DNA of 64,000 bases from Thiomicrorhabdus sp. Milos-T2 (GCF_000702325.1 NZ_KL370891.1:1941306-2005305); one strand, 5' to 3'; positions 46,406-54,805 are shown, numbered from the stretch's first letter. Made by a program: numbers and translations. Notes: generated from the sequence alone by a model not told the origin.

Positions 46406-46433
46406 ATCGTTGCCTTAATTGAGAAATTAATAG

Positions 46434-47357
46434 ATGAACCTATATATTAGCAACCCTTTATGTCTTTTGCATGACAATGGTAATGATCATCCTGAAACAG
46501 CTGAAAGAATTACCCGTATTCAAGACCAACTGATTAGCGCCCAAATGTTTGACTGGTTTCACCATAAAGAATCAAGAGCCGCTAATAATGATGAAATTGC
46601 TCTAGCGCACCATCCTAGATTAATAGAGCACATAGAAAACAGCCTACCCAAAGAAGGCGTGGTAGAAATATCAGAAGATGTGAACCTTTGTCCTGATTCA
46701 ATGAGTGCCGCACGCTATGCCGTTGGGGCGGTATTAGATGGTATTGATGCCGTACATAACGACAACTATAAACGAGTTTTTTGCAGTGTGAGACCTCCCG
46801 GTCACCACGCAGAATATGATGAAGCACAAGGATTTTGCTTATTTAACAATGTCGCTATTGGTGCCGCCTATGCCATTGAAAAATTAGGCTATGAAAGAGT
46901 CGCGATTATTGATTTTGATGTCCATCATGGTAATGGCACTGAATCTTTTGTGCGCAAACAACCCAAAGCTTGGTTTGCATCGAGCTTTGAACACCCTCTC
47001 TACCCTTTTACCGATCCTAAATCGGATATTAACAATATGGTAAAAATTCCCTTAGAAAAATACTCAAATGGCGAGGTATTTCGTCAGGCCTGGTCTGAAC
47101 AAGGACTACCAGGCCTGGTAGCTTTTAAACCAGAATTAATTTTAATTTCGGCAGGATTTGATGCCCACGCTTTGGACCCTCTTGCTAACCTACAACTACA
47201 TGAAAACGACTTTGCTTGGATTACCTCAGAAATCGGTAAAATTGCCGATAAATACTGTCACGGCAAAATAGTATCCGTACTAGAAGGCGGTTATGACTTA
47301 GGGGCAGTCAGTGTTTCTGCTCGTGAGCATATACGAACTTTGTTTGAGTTAGATTAA
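46434..47357 (+). CDS. Histone deacetylase/AcuC-family protein
   Basis: 307 residues. HPETAERITRIQD at the N-terminus, RPPGHHAEYDEAQGFCLFNNVAIGA with the catalytic His pair, and IIDFDVHHGNGTES with zinc ligands Asp and His are all conserved; the third Asp is in SAGFDAHALDP. Members deacetylate lysines or polyamines. Its ATG lies 28 bp from the ATG of the divergent Pat gene. The palindrome at 47108-47119 encodes PGLV. Confidence 0.93.
   Translation: MNLYISNPLCLLHDNGNDHPETAERITRIQDQLISAQMFDWFHHKESRAANNDEIALAHHPRLIEHIENSLPKEGVVEISEDVNLCPDSMSAARYAVGAVLDGIDAVHNDNYKRVFCSVRPPGHHAEYDEAQGFCLFNNVAIGAAYAIEKLGYERVAIIDFDVHHGNGTESFVRKQPKAWFASSFEHPLYPFTDPKSDINNMVKIPLEKYSNGEVFRQAWSEQGLPGLVAFKPELILISAGFDAHALDPLANLQLHENDFAWITSEIGKIADKYCHGKIVSVLEGGYDLGAVSVSAREHIRTLFELD
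47108..47119. repeat. Iterated palindrome ACCAGGCCTGGT (copy 12)
   Basis: Perfect copy inside the deacetylase gene (CTACCAGGCCTGGTAG), read as PGLV. A one-sided variant TCAGGCCTGGTC encoding QAW lies at about 47085. Confidence 0.9.
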
Positions 47358-47374
47358 AGGCAGACACCATTATT

Positions 47375-47386
47375 ACCAGGCCTGGT
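47375..47386. repeat. Iterated palindrome ACCAGGCCTGGT (copy 13)
   Basis: Perfect intergenic copy just after the deacetylase stop. Confidence 0.9.
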
Positions 47387-47404
47387 TGTTTATAGTTATT
47401 TATA

Positions 47405-47644
47405 GAGACCTTTGCACAAGAGTATGCACGAGTAAAAATGGTTCTAGGTGCCCCTTGAGGGTAAAAATTCACCCGAATTTTGTTGTACCCCAAGGGCACT
47501 TCCGTTGGGCGACAACTTGTGAATAGCTAGCTATTCACTGCGTTTTCCGCCGCAAACGAAGAACTCGACGCCCGAAGGGGTAAGTCGAGAATCAGGCAAA
47601 TTTTCTCTCATTTTTCTTTCGCACCTATCTCGTGCAAAGGTCTC
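47405..47644. mobile_element. MITE-like element, family A copy 2 (240 bp)
   Basis: Terminal repeats GAGACCTTTGCAC..GTGCAAAGGTCTC and direct repeat TTATA on both sides (47400-47404 and 47645-47649). It carries an internal hairpin GTGCCCCTTGAGGG / CCCCAAGGGCAC and an extra ~40-bp segment (GAAGAACTCGACGCCCGAAG) absent from the other copies. Confidence 0.85.
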
Positions 47645-47712
47645 TTATAATTTAACAACCAGAACAAAACAGTAATCTTTAATATCGTTCGTTAAATCTC
47701 ACACAACAAACA

Positions 47713-48561
47713 TCAAACAAATCGTACCGCTTTAAAAAAACGTGCTTGGGCTAATAACACTTGGTCCATCGTATTACCGACAATGGCAACAACACCGCCT
47801 TTCACGGGAATCATCTCTCCATGATAACCACTTTTTTGAAAAGCCTCCATTGCCGCTAATTTCTGTCCTGGCATCACAATCACCGTAACAGGGTTTCCTG
47901 AATCTTGTAGAACAATATGCAAGCCTTGTTGACCTTCTACATCACAAATACCGGCATAACTCATGCCTTCTACGGGTTTATTAAGCTGAGCACCTACACT
48001 GGCAAATAGTTGATTTAGCTCTTGATTAGTTTTGGGAAGTTTTACCGCTGTCATTAAGGTTGGGTCTTCCTGAATATGCGCCAAAATATGATTAATGGTA
48101 TCTTCACCAGAAATAGCATGTGGCGCATTTGGGTTTTGCCAAACGCTAAAGAGTATTGCAAAACCTAATAGGCTAGCAGCAATGCCTCCTAATCGACCTA
48201 ATTGGCCTAATGCCCCAATACTTCCTAAGCCCGTCAACCTAAATAAATGAGTAAACCAAGGCCCTTTCACCACATTATTATCTTCAATAATTTCAAGTTC
48301 ATCAGTCGTCCCCATTTCATTATTATTTTTAGAATCAGCAACCGATTCCGCTTGTTGCTGGTAACTCTGCTTTAATAAGATTCGGGCATGCAAACCCTCT
48401 GGGACATCTACATCTAAAGCATCTGAAATGTGTTGGTCAAACTCACGTGTTTTTTGAACCAATGTTTTTTTATCTGGGTTCTGTTCTAAAAATGTCAGCA
48501 TCTCATCATCTAACTGGTGAGGGTGCATCAGTAGCTTGCTACGAAAAGTCATTTCATTCAT
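47713..48561 (-). CDS. DUF3379-family protein, probable anti-sigma factor
   Basis: 282 residues. The cytoplasmic N-terminal ~115 residues (LMHPHQLDDEMLTFLEQNPDKKTLVQKTREFDQHISDALDVDVP) match DUF3379. One membrane segment (about 138-155, GGIAASLLGFAILFSVW) is followed by a periplasmic domain with FASVGAQLNKPVEGMSYAGICDVEGQQGLHIVL. DUF3379 proteins are encoded next to ECF sigma factors and are inferred to restrain them. Its start overlaps the sigma gene's end by 4 bp. Confidence 0.82.
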   Translation of the reverse strand: MNEMTFRSKLLMHPHQLDDEMLTFLEQNPDKKTLVQKTREFDQHISDALDVDVPEGLHARILLKQSYQQQAESVADSKNNNEMGTTDELEIIEDNNVVKGPWFTHLFRLTGLGSIGALGQLGRLGGIAASLLGFAILFSVWQNPNAPHAISGEDTINHILAHIQEDPTLMTAVKLPKTNQELNQLFASVGAQLNKPVEGMSYAGICDVEGQQGLHIVLQDSGNPVTVIVMPGQKLAAMEAFQKSGYHGEMIPVKGGVVAIVGNTMDQVLLAQARFFKAVRFV

Positions 48562-49091
48562 TGTTTTGCTCCCTCCGGCTTAGTGTTGAAATTAATTGAT
48601 TCGTTTTCATCATTCATAATCTGTTTAAGTTGCTGTCTTGCTCTAAAAAGGCGGGTGTTTACCGTAGCTAACTTTAAGCCCAACTCAGCAGCAATTTCTT
48701 CACCGCTAAATCCCCACATAATTTGTAAGATTAGCGGTTCTTTGTATTCATCTTCTAAGGTCAACATTATTTGGTGTAACTGCTGTTTTTCTAGTTTATG
48801 ACTAGGTTCATTATGGTAGTCATCCGCCACTAAACTCTCTTCTATTTCTAGCAATTGTGGTTGGTATTTCTCATATAAACGCGCATTTTCTCTGCGTAAA
48901 ATAGTAATTAACCAGGCTTTTGCGGCATTTTCATCTTTGAGTTTATCAATGGATTTCCAAGCACGCGCAAAAGTCTCTTGCACCAAGTCTTCCGCTAAAG
49001 GCGGTTGCTTACATAACCAGTAGGCATAACGATATAAGTCATTAGCGTACGCGGATACAAGCTGTTCAAAAAAACGCTGCTTATTCTGCAT
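48558..49091 (-). CDS. ECF RNA polymerase sigma factor
   Basis: 177 residues. Region 2 is LYRYAYWLCKQPPLAEDLVQETFARAWKSIDKL and region 4 is LEDEYKEPLILQIMWGFSGEEIAAELGLKLATVNTRLFRARQQL. No region 3 or 1.1, as in group 4 sigma factors. It lies upstream of and overlaps the DUF3379 partner, so the two form a sigma/anti-sigma unit; the signal is unknown. Confidence 0.92.
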   Translation of the reverse strand: MQNKQRFFEQLVSAYANDLYRYAYWLCKQPPLAEDLVQETFARAWKSIDKLKDENAAKAWLITILRRENARLYEKYQPQLLEIEESLVADDYHNEPSHKLEKQQLHQIMLTLEDEYKEPLILQIMWGFSGEEIAAELGLKLATVNTRLFRARQQLKQIMNDENESINFNTKPEGAKQ

Positions 49092-49169
49092 TTTGGCTTC
49101 TCATTAAAACCCTTGCTCAAGCTATGAACAAAAGTCTTGTTGTTAAAAAGTTAATTGAAATATCCCAAT

Positions 49170-49361
49170 GAGACCTTTGCACGAGTAAAAATGGTTCTAG
49201 GTGCCCCTTGAGGGTAAAAATTCACCTGATTTTTGTTGTGCCCCAAGGGCACTTCCGATGGGCGACAACTTGCGAATAGCTAGCTATTCCCTGCGTTTTC
49301 CGCCTCAATCAGGCAAATTTTCCCTCATTTTTCTTTCGTACCTATCTCGTGCAAAGGTCTC
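49170..49361. mobile_element. MITE-like element, family A copy 3 (192 bp)
   Basis: Terminal repeats GAGACCTTTGCACGAG..CTCGTGCAAAGGTCTC. Only AAT is repeated directly at the edges. The GTGCCCC..GGGCAC hairpin and GCGAATAGCTAGCTATTC core are present. Confidence 0.85.
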
Positions 49362-49841
49362 AATGTTAATAAAGTAGACCGTAATCGTTTGTAAAAATTT
49401 CAGCTCTATAAAAAATATTGGGTATATGTCTTTTATGATTGATTAAATAAATCTTTTAACCACGAAGACACGAAAGCACGAAGATTTCTAATCTTTAATA
49501 CCAGTTTAAATTTAACGAATAACCACTCTAAACGTAATAAATTAATCGCTTTTAAAGCTTACAAATACAGAGCTTATAGAAATAACTTAAGAACGTTAGG
49601 CTATGATTTTCGAATCACTTTTATTTATTTTTTTTATCTTCGTGCCTCTGTGTCTTCGTGGTTAATTTTTACAATACTGGATAATCAATCACAAAATATG
49701 GATACCCAAAATGTTTAAATTTAAGCCTTATTGACAAAGTTTTAAATAAAAATCAGGCGGTATTTAATCACTTTTACTAAACTCTGTATCTTGAAAAAAG
49801 CGCTCAACAAATATTAAGGATGACTAATTAAGAGTAACTTA
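49362..49841. repeat. Spacer with inverted 'cacgaag' repeats
   Basis: 'aaccacgaagacacgaaagcacgaag' (49459-49484) and its inverse 'cttcgtgcctctgtgtcttcgtggtt' (49639-49664) face each other about 155 bp apart. No gene is seen. Confidence 0.65.
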
Positions 49842-50696
49842 TTAAGAGTGACTGAAGTCAGTCACAATCATGGGGTTTTTGGCTCCATCTAAAGGTAGCA
49901 CGACCACATTCAAACCCAAGGTTAAATTAATATTATGAGGGGTTAAGACCTCTTTTGGCTCACCTTCTAATACAAGCTTGCCGTCCTGAAGAATTTTGAC
50001 ATTATCTGCAATTTGACTCGTGAGGTTTAAATCATGCAAAACCATAATAATGCCTAGCCCCTGTTGCGCCCACTGAGTAAAAAATGCGCTAAGTTGCTGT
50101 TGGTGATGTAAATCTAGACTGGTTGTCCATTCATCTAAAAATAACCACTTACCTTCAAACGGTTTTAAATGGTGACTATTCATTGCTTTTAATGGCCAAA
50201 TTTGTGCCAAAACACGTGCTAATTGAGCACGTTTTTGTTCGCCGCCTGACAAGGTCATCACATCGCGTTGAGCTAAATGAGTCACATCACAAATCTGCAT
50301 AACCTCTAACGCAATCTGCTGAATATTTTGCGGATCGACTTTACCCTCTTTTTGCACCTCTGCACCGAGTTCAATCAGCTGCTGTACGCTAATAGAAAAG
50401 ACAATATTTTGGAGTTGTGGCAACACCGCGCGTTGTTGAGCGAGTTCTGCAAACGTAAGCGTACTTAAAGACGTTTCTTGCCATAAAACGTCACCTTCGT
50501 GAGGCTCTAGTTCTTTAGTCATCAAAGATAATAAGGTGGATTTCCCTGCGCCATTTTTTCCTAAAATAACGCTAATTTTTCCCGCTAAAAAATCACTATT
50601 TAATTGATCAACCAAGCGATTACTTTGAACGACATAACTTAGATTTTGACAAGTAATAGATTGTGTTGCTGGTAGCGAATTAACGGGGAAAGCCAT
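49842..50696 (-). CDS. hmuV: Haem/iron ABC transporter ATPase (HmuV-like)
   Basis: 284 residues. Walker A is GKNGAGKST (about 46-54), the signature is MTLSGGEQKRAQLARVLAQIW, Walker B is WLFLDEWTTSLDL, and the H-loop is in VLHDLN. The 'LSYVV..N.LVDQLNSDFLAGKISVILG' opening and a longer stretch before the Walker B (LKAMNSHHLKPFEGKW) resemble HmuV haem ATPases. It abuts the permease gene without a gap. No periplasmic binding protein or outer-membrane receptor is nearby. Haem, siderophore or cobalamin are all possible substrates. Confidence 0.85.
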   Translation of the reverse strand: MAFPVNSLPATQSITCQNLSYVVQSNRLVDQLNSDFLAGKISVILGKNGAGKSTLLSLMTKELEPHEGDVLWQETSLSTLTFAELAQQRAVLPQLQNIVFSISVQQLIELGAEVQKEGKVDPQNIQQIALEVMQICDVTHLAQRDVMTLSGGEQKRAQLARVLAQIWPLKAMNSHHLKPFEGKWLFLDEWTTSLDLHHQQQLSAFFTQWAQQGLGIIMVLHDLNLTSQIADNVKILQDGKLVLEGEPKEVLTPHNINLTLGLNVVVLPLDGAKNPMIVTDFSHS

Positions 50697-51743
50697 TTAC
50701 TTCACCCAAGCTTTACGTTGTTGTAGCAACATCATTAAAAAGAACGGCCCACCTAGCAAAGCCATAAATAAACCAATTGGCAGTTCTGATGGCGCAATTA
50801 AAGTTTTGGCGACCCAATCAGCAAACACTAATAAAATCGCCCCGGTTAAAGCGCTAAGAGGAATCAGTTGTCGATGATCTGTACCAATCCATAAACGGAC
50901 GATATGCGGCACAATTAACCCAACAAAACCAATCACTCCAACCGTCGCGACGGCGACACCGACCATTAAGGCACTGCCCCACATAATTTGCCACTTAATG
51001 CGTTTAGCATCGTACCCCATATGTAAGCTGATATTTTCGCCTAACATAAATGCATTTAAAGGCTTGGCTAATCGCCATAATCCCACTGAGGTTAACAGGG
51101 TTACCACCAAAACAACCGTTACTGACGGCCAACTGATATTGGCAAACGATCCCATCATCCAAAATATGGCACTACGCATCTGTAAATCGTCAGAAATACT
51201 GATTAATAATTGCGTGCTTGCGCCAGCTATGGCATTGATAGCCACCCCCGCCAGAAGCATTAAGGCAACATCGGTTTTACCATAACGAGTCGCTAAAGCG
51301 TAAATAAACCAAGTGGCTAAGCCCGCACTTAAAAATGCCGCCAGACTCATCTGCCAATAACTCACGGAACCAAACAGTGTGGAGCCTAAAACGATCATAA
51401 ATACAGCGCCTAAAGCAGCACTACTCGATACACCAATTAATCCGGGTTCTGCTAAGGGGTTTCTAAACAAGGCTTGCAGAGCAACACCGGCAACTGCCAG
51501 CCCTGCTCCAACAACCGTAACAACCACTAAACGTGGCAGTCTAAGCTCCCAAAACACTAATGATTGTTGAGCATTAAAGCCTTGAAGATAGGCCTGCCAA
51601 CCAATAGAAAGACTTCCCGAACTGATGTGTACCATCATGCCCACTAACAACAGTAATAAAAGCATACTGCTCACAAACCCAATTGATTTAACCCAATTTG
51701 ATTTGTGTAATGTTTGGATATGCGTTGAAGACTGGGTATTCAC
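50697..51743 (-). CDS. FecCD-family ABC permease (HmuU/BtuC-like)
   Basis: 348 residues with about nine to ten membrane segments and the FecCD motifs WELRLPRLVVVTVVGAGLAVAGVALQALFRNPLAEPGLIGVSSSAALGAV and VGVIGFVGLIVPHIVRLWIGTDHRQLIPLSALTGA. GTG start at 51743 overlapping the stop of the YihY-like gene (GTGA). Forms a homodimer that works with the adjacent ATPase to import haem, iron-siderophore or vitamin B12. Confidence 0.9.
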   Translation of the reverse strand: MNTQSSTHIQTLHKSNWVKSIGFVSSMLLLLLLVGMMVHISSGSLSIGWQAYLQGFNAQQSLVFWELRLPRLVVVTVVGAGLAVAGVALQALFRNPLAEPGLIGVSSSAALGAVFMIVLGSTLFGSVSYWQMSLAAFLSAGLATWFIYALATRYGKTDVALMLLAGVAINAIAGASTQLLISISDDLQMRSAIFWMMGSFANISWPSVTVVLVVTLLTSVGLWRLAKPLNAFMLGENISLHMGYDAKRIKWQIMWGSALMVGVAVATVGVIGFVGLIVPHIVRLWIGTDHRQLIPLSALTGAILLVFADWVAKTLIAPSELPIGLFMALLGGPFFLMMLLQQRKAWVK

Positions 51744-52732
51744 TTGGATTGACCTGTTGTCACTTCAGATTTAATTGCTGTGGATTGAATATTTTCTTGG
51801 TCATGAATGGTTTTATTTTCCTTAATCTGCCATTTAAGTAACGTCACCACTACCGCACCATTCCAAATCACAATAAACCAAACTAGGTATAGCCAAAGAA
51901 GAAATAACGGTACGGCAGCAAAGGCACCGTAAACAACCGCATAAGTTGGGAACCATTCAACATACAAGGCAAATCCAGATTTTAATAACTCAAGTTCAAG
52001 CATGGCAAATAAACCACTCATTAAAGCGATTTTAAACGGTACCTTAGCTACCGGAACTAATTTATAAAGTGCAGTAAACCCTAACCAGGCCAAAATTAAA
52101 GGAACTATCTTCATGCCTGAGGTAATTTTATCAATCAACGGCGTTGTCTCTACAATCAACGGCAAGGCCAATAGAGATGAACTTAACACTAAACTCATAC
52201 CCAAAAAAAGTGGCCCAAGTAAGCTAATGCCTAAATAATGTAATAAACTCACCCACCATCTTCGCTGCAAACGTTCTGACCAAAGTCCGTTTAATTTTTG
52301 GTCAACCTTCCATAACAACATCAAAGTGGTAAACAACATAACAACCAGGCCTGGTCCTTTTAAACTGGCGGCTTGCTGAGAAAACTTAAAAAGATACTCT
52401 TGAATCACAGGCTGCGAGTTCGGCATCAAGTTACGCACAACCTGCTCCATCACCAAACTTTCAAATGAAGAAAAATAAGGCGATACCGAAAACAATCCCA
52501 ACATAACCGCTAACATCGGAACAATGCCCACTAACGAGGTATAAGCCAAAATGGCAACGGCATCAGAACCTTGTCGAAGTTTAAAATTCAGAAACACTTG
52601 CTTCCAAAATGGCCAACTTGCAACCTGTTTAAGTAATCTCAATAGTGTTAAAGGGTTGGATTTTAATAAAGGGGTTGACGCTAATTTTGATTCAAGCGGT
52701 GGTTCAACGTGAGAATGCAAAGGTAACTCCAA
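51740..52732 (-). CDS. YihY/BrkB-family inner-membrane protein
   Basis: 330 residues with six membrane segments. The family stretch SDAVAILAYTSLVGIVPMLAVMLGLFSV (about 56-83) and PTYAVVYGAFAAVPLFLLWLYLVWFIVIWNGAVV near the C-terminus mark the YihY (formerly RNase BN) family; the function is not established. The TTG at 52732 is the only start in phase. It is translationally coupled to the ABC permease, which is unusual company. The palindrome at 52344-52355 encodes PGLV. Confidence 0.85.
   Translation of the reverse strand: MELPLHSHVEPPLESKLASTPLLKSNPLTLLRLLKQVASWPFWKQVFLNFKLRQGSDAVAILAYTSLVGIVPMLAVMLGLFSVSPYFSSFESLVMEQVVRNLMPNSQPVIQEYLFKFSQQAASLKGPGLVVMLFTTLMLLWKVDQKLNGLWSERLQRRWWVSLLHYLGISLLGPLFLGMSLVLSSSLLALPLIVETTPLIDKITSGMKIVPLILAWLGFTALYKLVPVAKVPFKIALMSGLFAMLELELLKSGFALYVEWFPTYAVVYGAFAAVPLFLLWLYLVWFIVIWNGAVVVTLLKWQIKENKTIHDQENIQSTAIKSEVTTGQSK
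52344..52355. repeat. Iterated palindrome ACCAGGCCTGGT (copy 14)
   Basis: Perfect copy inside the yihY-like gene, read as PGLV. Confidence 0.9.
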
Positions 52733-52863
52733 ATATTAGGCTACAAGAGAGATTTGAATTCAAAACTCTCTTTTAAAAACGCAAAAATTATTGATTATAA
52801 TTATCGCATAAACATTCAGAGTATAGAGAGCTTTACACTAGCAGTGCACAAAAGCAAAGAATA

Positions 52864-52875
52864 ACCAGGCCTGGT
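52864..52875. repeat. Iterated palindrome ACCAGGCCTGGT (copy 15)
   Basis: Perfect intergenic copy between hvfC and yihY. Confidence 0.9.
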
Positions 52876-52927
52876 AAATTCAAACAGGAATAAAAAAGAA
52901 ATCTATTATGAGAGATAAATTAAGGTT

Positions 52928-53791
52928 TTAAGCTGCCTTAACAACTCCCAAACCTTGTAATTTTTGTAAGGTTTGAACCGCGAACTCGGTTAACTCTTCA
53001 AGCTTAATCTGCTTACTCGCTAACAAAGGTTCACTAATAGCCAAAAGAGAATCATAAGCAGAAACGCCCGATTTAAAAGACAACAGCCATTGATAAAGCA
53101 ATGGGGTTAAGACCATAAAATCAATACGTTCTTGCTCAGAGTTTTCACTGTAAACCAATAACGTTGTCGCTTGATTAGGTTTGGTTTTTGGTTGATTCTC
53201 TTCAGATAATTGATGAACCGGCCACTCATACGCTAATAACCAAGCTACAGGAGAAATTTCATATTCCAGCTGTAAATCAATTTCAGATTGATTATCGCTA
53301 TCAAAACCTTGCTCTTCAGAAACCCCTAAAGCTAATTCAACCCACTCATAGTGAGCTAGCTCTAACAAAAATTCAGGATCATTCTCTAAAGGGGTATACT
53401 CCGTTTGCAGAAAGTCTAAAAACTCCTCGCCCAACTCATGAAATAACGGGGTTTGAGCCTTATGTTTCGCCATATATTCTCGCACCAATAAAAGCCAGCG
53501 CGACTCACCTAAAATTTCATTACACACCGGAAACAATTGACTAAAAAAATCTTGAAGATTATTAAAAAACAACTCTTCGTAAATTTTTAAACGGCGGGCT
53601 TCAATGGGTTTTTCGGTCTCTGGCTGATAATTAAATTGTTGCGGATTACGAATATGAGCCGTAAATTGCAGTTGTAATTGCTGAAAATAAGGTAAGCTCT
53701 CTAAATCACCCAACTCCGCAAAAGCTTCTGACAAAGCGACCAGGCCTGGTAGTCTTTTAGAATGCGTTGATTTATTTAAATCAGCTCCCAT
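52928..53791 (-). CDS. hvfC: HvfC-family RiPP maturation partner (DUF2063)
   Basis: About 287 residues from ATG 53791, which overlaps hvfB by 11 bp; a start at 53833 would overlap by 53. The DUF2063 domain is seen as LQLQFTAHIRNPQQF..IEARRLKIYEELFFNNLQDFFSQLFPVCNEIL and HELGEEFLDFLQTEYTPLENDPEFLLELAHYEWVELAL. HvfC-type proteins pair with DUF692 enzymes and help bind the precursor peptide. Older annotation as 'putative DNA-binding' is misleading. The palindrome at 53739-53750 lies in the N-terminal tail, encoding PGLV. Confidence 0.88.
   Translation of the reverse strand: MGADLNKSTHSKRLPGLVALSEAFAELGDLESLPYFQQLQLQFTAHIRNPQQFNYQPETEKPIEARRLKIYEELFFNNLQDFFSQLFPVCNEILGESRWLLLVREYMAKHKAQTPLFHELGEEFLDFLQTEYTPLENDPEFLLELAHYEWVELALGVSEEQGFDSDNQSEIDLQLEYEISPVAWLLAYEWPVHQLSEENQPKTKPNQATTLLVYSENSEQERIDFMVLTPLLYQWLLSFKSGVSAYDSLLAISEPLLASKQIKLEELTEFAVQTLQKLQGLGVVKAA
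53739..53750. repeat. Iterated palindrome ACCAGGCCTGGT (copy 16)
   Basis: Perfect copy inside hvfC, read as PGLV near the N-terminus. Confidence 0.9.
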
Positions 53792-54638
53792 GATTCGCTC
53801 TCCAAGCCGTTTGATAGGCACGAATTTGTTCAACTTCCTTTAGCAACTCTTCCATTGGCGGAATATTAAAATCACGTTCCAATAAAGTCGGAACCAATCC
53901 ATGGTATTGATAGGTTTGCTCTAACAGCTCCCAGACAGCTTCTTTTACAGGCTGCCCATGGGTATCAACTTTTAAATCATCCGCTTCATCAAAATGCCCT
54001 GCCATATGAAAATAAGCCATACGTTTTGTAGGCATGGACTGCATATAATCCTGTGCATTATATTTATGATTAATTGCATTCACATAGGTATTATTGACAT
54101 CAAATAACAGTTCGCAATCGGCTTCTTGCAATACCGCATTAACAAACGCTTGTTCACTCATTTGACTGGTGGGCAGGGCATAAAAAGAGACATTTTCTAT
54201 ACCAATTTTTTGTTCAAGAATATCCTGTACACGTTGAATTCTTTGCGCAACATACTTAACCGCTTCTTCGGTAAATGGAATTGGCATTAAATCATATAAA
54301 TGACCGCTATCACCGCAATAACTTAAGTGTTCGGTATAAGCACGAATTTGATGGGTTTTAAAAAAGTCTTTAAGCTGAAATAAATAGTTTTCATCTAAAG
54401 GCTTAATACCACCTAAATCAAGAGACAAACCATGACAAACAAAAGGAAAACGCTCCGTGAGCGTGCGCAATTTTTTACCCTGTCCGCCACCAAAATGTAA
54501 CCAATTTTCAGGAGCAATCTCCATAAAATCGACGGCAAAATCTGGCGTATTTAACACTTCATCAAAAAAGCTTCTGCGTAACCCTAAGCCAACGCCTTCA
54601 ACGGCATATTTTTGTGAACTCATTTTTGGCTCTCTCAT
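53781..54638 (-). CDS. hvfB: HvfB-family MNIO peptide-modifying enzyme (DUF692)
   Basis: 285 residues, a TIM-barrel multinuclear non-haem iron oxidase. The family pattern is visible: VGLGLRRSFFDEVL, VDFMEIAPENW, VCHGLSLDLGG, YTEHLSYCG, ENVSFYA, LLFDVNNTYVNAINH and YFHMAGHFDE..VDTHGQPV, which supply the His/Asp/Glu iron ligands. Relatives (MbnB, TglH, HvfB) modify cysteine residues of peptides; HvfB converts EGKCG cysteines to copper-binding oxazolone/thioamide groups with HvfC. It lies downstream of the EGKCG-rich precursor and overlaps hvfC. A start at 54623 (MSSQK) is an alternative. Confidence 0.93.
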   Translation of the reverse strand: MREPKMSSQKYAVEGVGLGLRRSFFDEVLNTPDFAVDFMEIAPENWLHFGGGQGKKLRTLTERFPFVCHGLSLDLGGIKPLDENYLFQLKDFFKTHQIRAYTEHLSYCGDSGHLYDLMPIPFTEEAVKYVAQRIQRVQDILEQKIGIENVSFYALPTSQMSEQAFVNAVLQEADCELLFDVNNTYVNAINHKYNAQDYMQSMPTKRMAYFHMAGHFDEADDLKVDTHGQPVKEAVWELLEQTYQYHGLVPTLLERDFNIPPMEELLKEVEQIRAYQTAWRANHGS

Positions 54639-54695
54639 TTAGAGGACTTTACACGAGAGGAGTGCAAAGTTTTCTTTTAAACACATTTTAAAATA

Positions 54696-54707
54696 ACCAG
54701 GCCTGGT
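54696..54707. repeat. Iterated palindrome ACCAGGCCTGGT (copy 17)
   Basis: Perfect intergenic copy between hvfA and hvfB. Confidence 0.9.
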
Positions 54708-54777
54708 TGATTTGAAATGAACTGATCATTTTAAAAAAATGCTCACATTTATAGCGGTTTAAGAATTTTAATAAAAT

Positions 54778-54805
54778 AAAGCACACAAATTTGATTGTGT
54801 GCTTT
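54778..54805 (-). terminator. Hairpin between hvfA and hvfB
   Basis: AAAGCACACAA / TTGTGTGCTTT stem-loop followed by U-rich sequence on the minus strand. A partial terminator here would make precursor transcript exceed enzyme transcript. Confidence 0.8.
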
